A stretch of DNA of 64,000 nt from Xylaria sp. FL1777 (Eukaryota; Ascomycota; Sordariomycetes; Xylariales; Xylariaceae), in the NCBI GenBank assembly GCA_022578965.1, contig MU400646.1, positions 44,359-108,358 of the forward strand, in the 5' to 3' direction. The notes beneath the pieces are model-generated. The model was given only the letters and a program-made list of their open reading frames with translations. It did not search any database and was not told the origin of the DNA. Positions 49,936 through 62,905 of the stretch are shown piece after piece. Within the stretch, counting starts at the first letter, position 1. Each line of letters opens with the position of its first letter. A program made the translations under genes and the position numbers.

Positions 49936-50126
49936 TATCCCTTTGGTGGGCATTTCAGCTGCAATACATAAAAAGTGGAATAGCGGGACTGCTTACATAA
50001 ACAGCTAATCCAATGAAATTATAATCTGATGCTCGGATAATTGTATTATTGGATTATCTGTTTATGTAAGCAGTCCCGCTATTCCACTTTTAATGTATTG
50101 CAGCTGAAATGCCCACCAAAGGGATA
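49936..50126. mobile_element. foldback MITE with 77-bp inverted repeats and TA target duplication
   Basis: Two arms of 79 bases (49936-50014 and 50048-50126, including the flanking TA) are inverted copies of each other with only two mismatches by eye, around a 33-base loop. The outer ends read TA-TCCCTTTGGTGGGCATTT and its complement, so the element body is 49938-50124 (187 bp) bounded by TA on both sides. A TA duplication with long terminal inverted repeats is what Tc1/mariner-derived MITEs show. There is no coding capacity. The near-perfect arms mean recent insertion and no RIP, in contrast to the block starting 270 bases downstream. Confidence 0.85.
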
Positions 50127-50274
50127 CCTGGGTAATTTATGCAATTTATGCAGCAAATAATACTCCGTAAACTTTTCCAAATGAAACCGCAATATACCTA
50201 GATAATCTAGGAGGCAAAAGGTGGGAGTCATAAGGCTTAATTATGCTAGAACTGTTCAATATGCCAAGTAAAAG

Positions 50275-50382
50275 CCCAAAGCGGTGTAGTGGTAACACGC
50301 CAAGGTGACTGCTAAGTTCCTCGCTGAGGGCTTAGTCCCTTCGGGGACGGAGGAGTCCCAGGTTCGATTCCTGGCTTTGGGG
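50275..50382 (+). tRNA. tRNA or tRNA-like Pol III gene, anticodon uncertain
   Basis: Seven-base acceptor stem CCCAAAG (50275-50281) pairs with CTTTGGG (50375-50381). The D arm has stem GTGT/ACAC with loop AGTGGTA. The T arm is CCAGG-TTCGATT-CCTGG. The internal promoter boxes fit: A box GGTGTAGTGG and a perfect B box GGTTCGATTCC. A T-rich terminator follows. The middle, about 58 bases, is longer than an anticodon arm plus variable loop. It contains CTGCTAA, the classical loop of tRNA-Ser(GCT), a UUCG hairpin GTCCC-TTCG-GGGAC, and CTAAG/CTTAG. I could not fold a clean anticodon stem, so it may hold an intron, a long variable arm, or be a tRNA-derived element. Confidence 0.65.
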
Positions 50383-50384
50383 AA

Positions 50385-50396
50385 TTTTTTCTTTTT
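50385..50396 (+). terminator. Pol III T-run terminator
   Basis: TTTTTT-C-TTTTT directly after the tRNA-like gene, three bases past its last paired base; the usual RNA polymerase III stop signal. Confidence 0.7.
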
Positions 50397-52540
50397 CTCT
50401 TTAACTATTACTACCTAGCTTACTAGTATTGCTTAGCTACTACTACTACTACATAATACTATTTATATATTCTATGTATTTTTGCTTATGCTTAACTTTA
50501 TTTTATCTATTTTTGTTATAAAGTGACTTTTAAGCGACTTTTTAAAAAGTTACTTAAGTTATATAAGTATAAACCGTTTTATAGATAATTTAACTTGTTT
50601 TATAATAAACGATCTATTTCGGTGCAACATAAGTACGGTAATACTATAATGTGTATTTAAAATTATGCAAGTTTTTAGTTTGTATTGCATTATAAAAAAG
50701 GGGGTTTATTTTAAGCAAAGCTTAAACTTAAGCTAAAAAAGGGCTTAAAAAAGATTTTTATTATAAGAAAACCCATTTAAGAGGTATTGCTATGCTTTCT
50801 AAATACTAGCTTAGAACTTTATAATTACTACATAAAGTTAAGTTTATACTTAAAAAGGTAAATATTAAAAAAAAAACATTTTTTAAGTATAGTACTAAAA
50901 AACTATATATAAATACTACTAATTTAAATAAAGCTAGTTTATGTTTTTTAAGTTTTTATATAATAACTATTATATAGTATATATTATAGCTTATATTACT
51001 TAAAAGCTATAATTACTTTTTTTGCTAAATAGCTATTTTAACTATTTATAAAAATAAAGCTATTTATAAATGCTTTTTAATATTTATATTATTAACGTTT
51101 TTAATTTTTGTTTATTTTTTTTTAATATATATTTATTAATATATTATAAACTTTTTATTAAGTAGTTATTTTTATTATAAGCTAAAAATAAATTATTACT
51201 ATTATATTTATTAAGTAATATTATTTTTTTAAAGCTTTATAGTTTATATATATTGCTATAATAATAACTTATAATAGCTTATAAGCTATTATAATATAGT
51301 TTAAACTTATTAGCTTACTATTTAATATATAAAACTTAATTGCTAGTTTTATAAGTTTTAATTAAGCTTTTTTTTTTTATAAATAAGCTTAAATTTAGTT
51401 TTTTAATGCTTTTAAACTACTAAAGTAATTATATGTTAATAATGCTTTATAGTTTTATATTAAATATTGCTAAAATTTAACTTTTTTTTTTGTTTAGATT
51501 TTTAATATAATTAGCAATTTTTATAGCTAGTTATTAATTTAGTAGCTATATTTTAAACAGCAAAAAATAGCTGCTATAATTATTAAGCTTTAAAGTTTAA
51601 TTATATATATAAATAGCTGCTTTTAATAAAGTTTAAAAATTAAAATAGCAATAAATTAAACTTTTATATAATATAATTTACTTAATATTACTATTAGCTT
51701 TTTTAACTTTATTATTACTTTTAAGTTTTTTAAATATAATTAACTTTATAATAAAACTGTTTAATTTATGTTAATTAGTTGTTTTTTTGCTTATAAATAT
51801 ACTTACATTATTGCTTATTTATTTTTTAAAAAAACTAAACATTTTGCTAATTTATTAAATTAGTAGTTTTATTGCTTTAAAACTAATATTAAGCATTATT
51901 TTTGCTTTAACTTATATAATAGTATATTTAACGCATATTAATAACTTAAAATTAGCTATAAATATATAGTTTATAGCTTAATGCATAAATAATAAAAGTA
52001 ATATAATAAGTTATAAGTTTAAAAGTTTGTTTAATAATAGTTTTATTAGTTAGCATTAATTATATTTAATAATAACTTGCTAAGTAATAAGCATAGCTTT
52101 TAAGTGCTAAAAATGCTTATTTAGCTTTTAAATTAAGCTTTTAATAATAGTATGCCTTAGGTTAATATATGCGTTTTTTGCGTTTTGCAGCAATTTTAGC
52201 ACTTTAAGCACTTTTAAAAGCGCTATATAATAAACCTGTTATATATTAATATAATAGGTTTGCTTTTAAGGTCTTAATTTATAAGTAATAATAGGATTTT
52301 TAATAATAGTTCATTAAGGAGGTTTTTAAAGTATTTTTACTATTATACATTAATAAAGGTTTTAAAAAATTAAAAGTAATAAATATATTAATGCTTAGCA
52401 ATTATAAAAAATTAATAACTAAAAAGCTAAAAACTAAGTAAATAATTAAATATAAAAAATGTATAATTATATAAATAAAAAAAATAATAGTAATAATTTA
52501 TAAATATTGCTTTTTTTAATAAACTTAATATTATATTATT

Positions 52541-52620
52541 TTAAGTTTAAGGTTTAATAAACTTAATGCTTAAGTTTATTAAGTTTAAAGCTTAATAAAC
52601 TTAATGCTTAAGTTTATTAA
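52541..52620. repeat. tandem repeat inside left arm
   Basis: Units of about 34-36 bases built on TTAATAAACTTAATGCTTAAG and TTTATTAAGTTTAA, two full copies plus a partial. A comparable three-copy array of about 27-base units with AGCTTACAGTAATTTAA lies at 62816-62905 in the right arm. Confidence 0.55.
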
Positions 52621-53029
52621 ATTTATGTATTAAACCTTTATAATAGTTTAAATATATATTTTTTTAACAAATAAAACTTTTTTTGCGTATATTTTTTTTA
52701 TATTTAGCTTTTTAACTAGCTTAATTAGCTTATTTTATAATATTTTTTTTTTTTTTATAATTGTTGTTTTAACAATTTTATATTTTCTTTTTTGTAAGTT
52801 TTTTTTTTTATTTTTTGTTTTTTGTTTTTTATGCTTATTATATTTAATAAAGTTTTTAAAAAACCTTGCTTATTATGTTTTAAACAAAAAGCTTAACAAA
52901 ATTTTGCTTTATTTTTTTTTATTAAACTAAAATTAATTAAAATAGCTTTATACTTTTGTTATAATTATTATAACACAAAATGTTTAATGTTAAAATTTAA
53001 CTTTAATTAATGTATTAAATATATTATAG

Positions 53030-54950
53030 CGTAAGGGTGCACACACCTAGTTAACAGCATGTCGCAAGTGAGCAAACAACCCAAGGGCAGAGAAGTAGAA
53101 GGCAGAGCACTTAATGAAATCGTAGCAGAACCGGTGCAACCTAGAAGTAAATACAGGATGTTTTTACCTAGCTACTAGGAAAAAAGTGAGCTGCTTACGG
53201 CTTGCTTTCGACCTACAAGCACAGTTTTTACCTGTATATATAAGAGATAAAAACCAGCATAGTTAATAAGCCGTTAGCCCAAGTAATACAATATATATTA
53301 TAGCTAAACAAGTAAATTATAACGTTAAAAGTTTATTTTTAAAGCAAATATAGTAGCTTATTTTTTAGTATAAAAAGCTAAAAAATAAATTAAACTTGCT
53401 AATAAAAAAGTATAAAAAAATAAATATAAAAATCTGCTGTTTTAAACAATAAAAAAAATTATAGCAAAAAAAAATAGCTATTATTATAACTTATAGTTTA
53501 AATAGTTTAAAAAAGCTTAAATAAATTAAAACAAAAAAACGTTATATAGTTAAAAAATAAAAATAGCACATTAAAGCAATATAGCTATTATTAGTTATAC
53601 TTTTAAAGTTTAATTAAAACGCGTTAAACGTTTTGTTTAAAGTTAATTTTTTTTTTTTAGTTTTAGCTAGTTAAAGTATTAATAATAAAACTAGTTTATA
53701 ATTATTTTAGTAGTTTTTAAATGTTTTTTAAGTTTTTAAATATTATTAACATATAAATATTTTTTTTATTTAATAAAATATTTAATATTATTGTTGTTTT
53801 AATAAAAATCTAGTATATTTTTAACTTTATAAATGTTTTAATTTGTTTTTATTTTTAGTTATGTTTTAATAAATATTTTAATAAATACTAGTTTTAGTAA
53901 AAAAATATAAAAAACAAAATAAATTTGCATATTTTTTAATAATAATAGTTTATAGTTAATAAATAAAATAACTTCTTTAATTTTAAAAAAACTAAGTTTT
54001 TTAAATTTTAATTTATTGCTTAATTGTTTTGTTTTAATTTAAAAAATATTAATGTTTATGTTTTATTTTTATTATAGTAAATAAACTTTGTTTTTTTTTA
54101 AAAGCTAGTTTTTTAGTTTATTTTTTATTATAGTATATTAACATTTATTGTTATAAAAATTAAAAACATAATTGCAGTTTAACTTATAGCGTTTTAATTT
54201 TTATTGCAATAGTTTTTGCTTAAAGTACTATAATTAAAATAATAAGTATTTTTATTAATGTTTTTTTTTGTTTTTTAATAGTTGTTTATTATTTATAAAC
54301 AGCTTTATATAAAAATATGTTTATATGTTTGTTTATTAATATATTATATAAAATTTATATTATTAATAATAGTTTTATTTAATTGTTTTATTAATAGTTA
54401 ATATAACTTTATAAATATTGTTTTAATATTTAGTTTAGTTTTTTTATTTGTCTATTTGTTTATAAGTAATAAATAGTTAAAAATTTTAGTTTAATATTAA
54501 TAAGTTTAAAAAAACTAGTTTTAAACTTAAAAATAAATAATTTATTTTAGTTTAAAATAATTTTTTTTAATAACTTATGTTTATTTAAATATTAGCGTAT
54601 AAAAGCATATATAAGTTGTTTAGCTATTATATTTTCTTTAAATAGTAAAAAATAAGCATATTTAATAAGTTTATTAATAATATATATATTGTATTACTTA
54701 AGCTAATAGCTTATTAGCTATACTAGTTTTTATTTTTTATATATATAAGTAAAAACTATGCTTATAAGTTAAAAGCAAGCTATAAGCAGCTTACTTTTTT
54801 TTTAATAGCTAAATAAAAACATTTTATATTTATTTCTAAGTTGCACTAGTTTTGTTACGATTTTATTAAGTGCTTTGCTTTTTATTTTTTTGCTTTTAAG
54901 TTGTTTGTTTATTTGTATTATACTATTAACTAGGTATATGCACCTTTACG
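53030..54950. mobile_element. 1.9-kb inverted-repeat element, left arm not RIPed
   Basis: The left arm 53030-53298 (about 269 bases) is of ordinary base composition. Its reverse complement aligns end to end with 54681-54950 (270 bases). Where they differ, the right arm almost always has T for C or A for G; for example GGGCTAACGGC in the left-arm complement corresponds to AAGCTAATAGC on the right. Outer ends read CGTAAGGGTGCACAC on the left, with RIPed counterpart CGTAAAGGTGCATAT. The roughly 1.4 kb between the arms is fully A+T-rich. It looks like a foldback or TIR element in which one arm escaped mutation. It lies wholly inside the 11-kb inverted-repeat structure. Confidence 0.7.
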
Positions 54951-55409
54951 TAATTATTTTATAGTTTTTTTTTTCTTGTATTTTTTTTGCTTTATAGTTT
55001 GCTTGCTTTAGTATTACTGCTTGCTTTATATTACTTGCAATAGTTTTTTTAGTTTTAGCATTTATTTAGCTAAATATACTGCTTTTTTTTTTTAGTTTTT
55101 TTTTAAACTTTTTTTTATTATATTGTTAATATATTATAGTTTGCTTGCTTTAATATTACTACTAGCTTTTTATTATATTAGTTTTTTTATAATTAAGTTA
55201 TAACTAAGTTATAAGCAAAGTTAATTGCTTATTATTTTTTAGTTTACTTTTTATATATTTATTTTTTAAGCTGCTTTTGTGCTTTTTATAATAAGCTTAT
55301 TAAGTAAGCATAACTTATAAATAGCTTATGCACTAAGCAATATAAAGTAATAATAAGTAATAAGTTATTTTACTTAGTTATTTATGCTAATTTTTTTCTT
55401 TTAATATAA

Positions 55410-55560
55410 ACTAAAAAGGGGACTCCATATTTATGAGGTTTAGCTATAATAGTATCCTCACTTGTGGCTATAATGGCTTAGCTAAATAGCTATATAAGGC
55501 CTATGCCTAAGGCAATTGTGTAGCAATTGCTTGCAAGGCCTCTTTTTTTTTAATTTACAT
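55410..55560. repeat. less-mutated patch inside the A+T block
   Basis: About 150 bases with ordinary words such as GGGGACTCCATA, AGTATCCTCACTTGTGG and AAGGCCTATGCCTAAGGC, and two AAGGCC/GGCCTT-type half-palindromes. No gene and no recognised family. It is either a late insertion or a remnant that escaped RIP. Confidence 0.5.
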
Positions 55561-58277
55561 CACACTTTTTATGCTTAATTGCCTCACTACTTATAGTAAA
55601 CCTTACTACTTTTTTAACTATTAATTTTATTATTTTTATTATTATTACTATTATATGCTTAGCTTATGCTTGCTTTAATATGTTAAAATGCTTAGTTTAT
55701 AATATAATTAGTTGTTAATATGTTATAATTATATAAAAATCTACTTTATTATAACTATTATGCTTTTTGCAATATGTATTTATAACTAGCTTAGCTTAAA
55801 TATATATATTAACTAATATTAAGCTTATATATTTAAGGTTATAAGTTATTTTACTGCAGTTTTTATTAGTTATTTAATTTATAGTACTAAATAAAATAAC
55901 TAATAGCTTACTATTATATAGTTTAAGCTTTTATAATTGTTTATTATTATGCTTTTTTGCTATAATGCTAATTTTTAAAATAAAGGTAAATGCTTTAATG
56001 CTTTATGCTAAAGTATTATTAATAGCTTTAAAATTTATATTTATTAAGTATACTAAAATACTTAAGCTATGTTATTATTATATTGCTTATATTATAATAA
56101 TATATTATATACTTTTTATTGCTGTTTTTTTTATGCTAACTATATAAAAACATTAATAACTTTTATGCTTGCAATATTACTAATAAGTTTACTAAATACT
56201 TATAATATAAAAAAAGCAAAATAAGCGCTAAAAGTAATAGTTATAGTTCTATAAATACTTTTAACTATATTAATGTTTATATGTTTTTAAGCTTTACTTT
56301 ATACTTATTTTAACTATTAAAGTTTTTTTAATTTTAAGTACTACTAATAATTTTTTAGCCTAAAAGAGTTAATAAAGAATTTTGATTATTTATTAAAGCT
56401 TGCATAGCTATATGTTGTTTTTGTACTAATAAAAATATTTAAGTTATATTTATAGCTAGTATGCAACTTTAAGTTATAATTAAAGAAGCAAAAAAAACTG
56501 CAGCAAATAAAAAAACTAAAGGTTTTATATAAATAAGCCAGTTAAAAAATGTTTATATAACTTTTAAAAGTTAACATTATTATATATTTAATAGCTAGAA
56601 GTTTTAGTAGAATTTTAGTGTTTAATGCTTAATAAAATTGCTTAATTGCTTTGCATTTTTATAATGTATGCTTTTTAACTTCTATAGTTTTATGTTTATA
56701 ATTTTATATTGCTGTTTTTAGTACTTTATTATATTATGTTTTATTTTAAAGTTTATAAACATAAGCTCGTAATAAGCAGCTTTTTTAAAACTATAGGTAG
56801 CAAATAGCTTTATAATAGCTGCTTTAGCTTTTGTTTTATAGTTATAATAAACCTTTTTTAGCTTAAAAAAAAGCTAATATTAATATTTAACTATTTTTGC
56901 TTTATGTTTAAAGGCTTTTATTTTTATGTTTTTATAGTTGCTTATAACTTAATTAGTTTTTTAGTTATGTTATAATAGCTAAGCCTTTTTATATTTAGAA
57001 CTTATTTAGCTATTTTATGTGCTTTTTTTAAGTTATATAATAACTAGTAGCCTAGTTAAAAATTTGTTTGCTTTTTTAGTGTACTACAAGTAGTTTATTA
57101 ATAATAATTTATATTTTATTATATTATACTTTTATAATTAAATTAATTAATAAAAGTAATATTATAATAAAATTTTAAGCAATAATATATTATGCTTATT
57201 TAAGTATTTATATAAATTATAGCAATTTATAAAGCTTATATTAAGCTACTTTAGCTTTATTACAAATATTGCACTTTTTTATAATAGATTTAATTATATT
57301 TTATAGTTTTAAAAAATCGTATTTTTTTTATAATTATTTAACTGTTTTTATTGCTTTTTAGTATTTATGTAATAAATATTTATAAAACTTTTTAATAAAC
57401 TTATTTTATAAAGATTTTAATAAATAAACTTTGCGTTTATATATTAGCTTGTTTTTTTTTAATTTTTTATATTTTTGTAGTTTTATTAACTTTTTTAAGT
57501 TATAAGCTTATTATAGCTATATATTCGTAAAATCTTTAAGTATAACTTTAATTTTTAAGCTTTTATTTTTTTAAAAATATAATACTTAAATGTTTTTTTT
57601 TAAAACCTTAAATTTTTTTTAACTTTGTTAGTTAAGTATATTTGCTTAAATGTTTTTTTTTCTTTTAATGTAGCATATTTTAAAGTTAAATTTAAAAAAA
57701 AAAACTATTTAATTTTTATGTTATTTAATAATTTTTTGCATAGTTATAAATTTTATTAAGTTTTAATAATTTAAATAGATTTTAATTAGCTTTGTAGTTT
57801 TTATAAAAAATAGTTTTTATTTTTTAAGTGCTATAATAATTACAAGTAGTTTTTTGTTATATATAAAGTATTATAATGTTATATTTTGTAGTGCTTTAAA
57901 ATAATAAGCTATTAAGTGCTATTTTTTGTTATTTTTTAGTTGTTTTAAAACTTTTGCAATTATACTATTTAAAGCATTTATTTTTAGCTTTTTTTTTTTC
58001 TATAGATTAAGTAGTTTAACCATAAAATTAAAAATAACTTTTAGTTTTAGTTCTTTAAAAGCTTTTTAAGCTTTTTTTAAAATTAAAAAGAATTTTTTTT
58101 ATATTTTTTTTTATATACTTTATAAAATAAAATGCTATTTTTCTAAAGTTTTAAATTAACATTTAAACATAGTTTAAAAATTTTAATGCTTGTTATATGT
58201 TTATAATAGTAGTTAAATTAAATATTTTTTAGTTTTATATTATATTAATTTTTAACTATTAAATTTATATTTATTTT

Positions 58278-61200
58278 AAGCAATTGCTACATAAGCATAA
58301 AGAATTGCTATATAAGCATAATTTTATATAGGCATAACTTTTTCTGGCAATTTTATTAGCTGGAATTAAAGCTTGCTAAAAGTAATTTTTAGCTTTATTT
58401 ACTTTACTATATTTACTTTTTTAGCTAATTAAGTTAATACATTTTTATTTTATGTAAAGATTATTTTTCTTTACTTTTTTAATACATTATATAGCATTTA
58501 AAATAAAATCTCATTAAACAATAAAACTTTTAAACAGCGCAATTAATTTAAGCATATATTAAAAAATTAAATATAAAGTAAATATATTGCTGCAATATTT
58601 ATAGTTACTTTAATTTTTATTAACTTTTTTGCTTTTAAATATTAAGCTATAATTGTTGTTTTTTAAACTTATTATTTGTTAACTTTTTAGTACTTAATGC
58701 AGCAATTTAATTATACGTTTAGCATTAAAAAAACAAAGCGCTTTTATTTGTTTTAGCACTGCTATTTTACGTAAAAGTTTATTTTACTTTAGCTAAAAAC
58801 AATTTATTTTGACTTTTTTATAGCTAACTTTGCTTTTGTTTTATAAGCTAATTTGTTATAAGTACGTTAGCTTTAATTACAAAATATAGTAATATGTTTT
58901 ACGCTATATTTTTTAGCTAACTATAAAATAAATTAGTAACTTTTAAGTTATAAATACGTTAATATAAATCTTTAGCTAAAAACTTGCATAATTGCTAACA
59001 AAAGTAAACATTTAGCTTAATAAACAAAATAAAAAAGCTTAGTTTTAAGTAAATTTTATAGTAATAAAAAATTCTAAGCTTAATAAAAACTATATAGTTA
59101 TTTATGCAATATTTTATATTAATTAAAAATAAGTTTTGCTTGCTTAGCATAAACATTTAAATAATACTATATTGCTTATTAAGTAGTATTAAGCTTTTTA
59201 ATAATATAATTATTTAAAGCTTGCTTAAATAATTTTTTATAGCTAATAAATAAATATACTATAATAAAACTTTATTTTAAGTATAAGCTTAAGTAAAGTT
59301 ATACTTTTAGTTAGCTATTATTTTTTGTATTGCTTTTATAAAATAATATAAATTGCTTATATTATTTAAAAAATAACTTTTTATATTATTATTATTTGCT
59401 TTTGTTTTAAAAATAACTTAAATACTAAAGTTATAATATTAGCAAATATAGCAACGTGCTTATTAAAATCTTAAAAGCATTTATATTTTGTAAAAATATT
59501 ATAATATTAAGCGCTAATTATTAAACTTTTAATAAAGCTTAGTTTATACTTGTTTATATTTTGCTTTAGTTTTAATAAACAGCACTTTTTTTTATATTAT
59601 TAAAATACTTTAGTAGCTATAAAAAACTTTATTATTATTAAAACACTTAGCATTAAATAGCTATTTATTAATAAAATTTAGCTTAACTTAGCTTTAAATA
59701 AAAAAGTTAACATTTTTGCTATTACTACTAAAAAAACTATTGTTTTTATTATAGCTACTTATTTATTTTTGCTTAGCTTTTAATAAAACATTTAAATTAA
59801 TATAGTAAATATAAAATTATTGCTATATTAAAAAGAACTAGTTATTTAATGCTACTTTTATTAACTTATTATAGTTAATAATAATAACTTTAGGCTTTTA
59901 TATAAATGTTTTAGTTAAAATTTAATAAATATTTTTAGTAAAAAACTAAAAACCTTTTTGCTTTTTATTATTAATTAAGCTAAATGTTATATTAAAAACT
60001 ATGCTTAAGCATATTTAGTTAATTGCTTAAAATAAAAAAAGCTTAAAGTAGTTTATATTATATATATTATTAAAACTAATAACTTTAAAAAATTGCTTTT
60101 ATATTTTTATATAATACAAAAATGTTTATATAAAGCTAATTAAACAATTGAGTTTTTTGTTATTTTATTTTATAACATATAAGATTTTTTGCTTGTTAAA
60201 AAGCTTAATAAAAGCTATAGTTAAATTATAGCTATTTAGTTTTGTTTAGTTAATATAGTTTTAAGCATTATATATGTTTTTTTAAATAAAAACAAACTTA
60301 TTATATTGCTTTTTAATTATACTTTAAACATTTTATGCTTAAATCTTTATATAATAACTTGCTGCTTTAACTGTTTTTTTTATTAGCTTAATAAGCTTTT
60401 AATACAAAAAATATATAAACAAATTAAAACTTAAGCTATAGTTATATTTATAGTATTTTATATTGCTAAAAAAACATAATAACTATATGCTTTTTTTTTA
60501 AGCTTTTATAATTATAAACTATTTATAACTTGATTTTTGTGATTTTTGTTTATAAATCTTATTACCTTAAGGTTTTTTAAGCTTGCTATATTTATTACAT
60601 TAAATAAAAAAGCATATTTTTTATTTTTTGTATAAATAGCTATTTTTTTTAATTAAACTAAAGCTATTAAATTTAGCAAAATTATTAATATGCTAAAACA
60701 ATAAATTATTGTTAAAAAATAGTTTGCTTAGTATAAATAGATTTAAAATAAATTTTAATAAAAAGAACAATTTTAATAGGCTTAACAGTAAAAAGTTTTA
60801 AAAAAAGCAAAATACTTTAATTAAAAACAGTTATTAAAATAAAAGCACTAGTTAATTCTAAAGAAAAATATGCTTATAAAATAACCTTTTAAACAAGCAA
60901 AATAACATTAATTAAAACAAACTTAATATTAACTATATATTATTAAAAAGTAAATATAAAAGTAGTAATTTATATTTGTTTAAATAAAGTAGTAAAAAGC
61001 TAAATTATTTATGCTATTTTTATATTTATTTTTATAACTAAAGCAGTTAAGTAATAAGCTAACAATTTTAATTAATTATGCTGCAAATAATATTAAAGGC
61101 AGTTTTAAATTTAGTTTAGCTAGCAATTAAAAAGCTTAAGCTTAAAAAAAATCAAAACAGTTAAACTGCTTTAAAAAAAGAATTAAAGTTAGCTTTTAGT

Positions 61201-61846
61201 TTAAAAATCAGCATTTATACAAGCTAAAAAAAGCTAGTACTATTAGCGTTAGTTTAATTTAAATAAATTGCGTTATTACTTTGTATTTTTTATAGTAATT
61301 TGCGGAAGCTTTATGGTTTATAAAAGCAAAAAATAATTAAAAAAGTTTAAAAGTAAATAGCAAAAATATTTTTAAAAGCATTAGTATTGCTAGCGCTATA
61401 AAAAGCAAACATACTAAAACAGCTACTACTAATAAAAGCAAACAAGCTTAAAAAAAAGTTATTATTACTAAAAAAATATAAGCAGTATAATTAAGCTAAA
61501 AAGTTAAAAATTATATTTTTGCAAAAGTAGCTTAATAACTTTATAATGTAGTTAGTTTGCTAGCGTTTTTAACAATAATAAAAATTATTAAAAGTAAAAA
61601 CGCAAGCATAACTTTAGTTAAATTATAAAGCTATTATAATACGTAATAAAACATTAAACGTTAAAGTTTCTTTAATAGTATAGCAAATGTAATACAATAA
61701 TATAATAGCTATATAAATTAATATAAAAAAGCAGTACTTAAGTTTACTAACAATTTTTTTTTAGGCTAATAAAAACTTAAGAAAAGTTATGCTTATGTAA
61801 AGTTATACCTATATAGCAATTCTTTATGCTTATATAGCAATTGCTT
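58278..61846. mobile_element. 3.57-kb RIP-degraded DNA transposon with 86-bp inverted ends
   Basis: The left end, 58278-58363, and the complement of the right end, 61846 back to 61761, align for about 86 bases with differences mainly of the C/T and G/A kind. Both begin AAGCAATTGCTA and contain AAGCATAAAGAATTGCTATATA. Both flanks carry TATTTT immediately outside the ends (58272-58277 and 61847-61852), a possible 6-bp target duplication, though weak evidence in such A+T-rich DNA. No transposase can be read; superfamily unknown. Confidence 0.65.
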
Positions 61847-62815
61847 TATTTTAAAGTAATTATAAATTTTAAAAAGTTAATTTTTTATATATGCTATATA
61901 TATTTTTTTGTGTTAAGTTATAATTTTGCTTGTTTAAATATTTTTAATACTTAAGTTATATGTTTTTTATGTTTTTTTAATGTTTTAAAGTAAATTAAAA
62001 TATTGTTTAAATAAATAAACACAAATTTATTTAAAAACTTTTATAAAATTATTATTATTATATATTAAAAGCTAGTTAATATGTTTTATAGTTTTTATAG
62101 CATAACTATATATTTATATAGTTTATATATTATTTATATAATAGTTTTTTATTTTTTTTTTTAGCTATTTTAATAGTATAGTATTTATTTAAAATATTAA
62201 CTATTATAAACTATTTTGCTTAATTAATGTTTTTTTTTATAATTATTAACAAAATAAAAAAGTATTTATTTATAATAATAATTACGTTTAATAGTTAATA
62301 ATTAATTATTATTTGTTATACTAGTTTTTTTTTTTATTAATTAGTTGTTTTTTATTTTTTATTTTAAATATTAGCACTGTAAAGTATTTAATAAATAACT
62401 AAAATTTTCTTAAAAATCTTTTTGCTAAATTTTTTTAAATATATTTTTATAAAGCGTTTGTTTTGTTTAAGCTTATATAATATACTTAATAAAGCTTTAG
62501 TTAATATTTTTTTTTAATAAAAATATAGTAGTTTTATAAGCTATGTTTAAAAAGTTCTTTTTTTTTTTTTTTTAAATAGTTTGTAAAATTTATAATATAC
62601 TTTTAGTATTTTGTTTAAAATTTTTTTTGCGATTTTTCTAATTTTTTTGGTTTATTTTTTACCTTTTTAATTAATAATTTTTGCTTTTTATTAAATTAAA
62701 AAGTGTTACAAAATTAGCACAGGAGTGGCCTTTAAAGCGGCTTAATGCCTTTATATATACTTTGCACTTTTTTTTTTGCTAGCTAGAGCCGAAGTTATAT
62801 AATAACTTACTTAGC

Positions 62816-62905
62816 TTATTAAGCTTACAGTAATTTAAAGCTTACTAAGCTTACAGTAATTTAAAGCTTATTAAGCTTATAGTAATTTAGTGTTTATTAA
62901 ACTTA
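62816..62905. repeat. three-copy tandem repeat near right arm
   Basis: AGCTTACAGTAATTTAA-type units of about 27 bases, three to four copies with transitions between them, next to a less-mutated patch at 62700-62815 that contains ordinary words such as AGCACAGGAGTGGCC. Confidence 0.6.

Noticed and set aside
55965..56147. 60-codon frame in the A+T block
   Set aside because: Composition-driven Ile/Leu/Tyr frame in RIPed DNA; no coding evidence.
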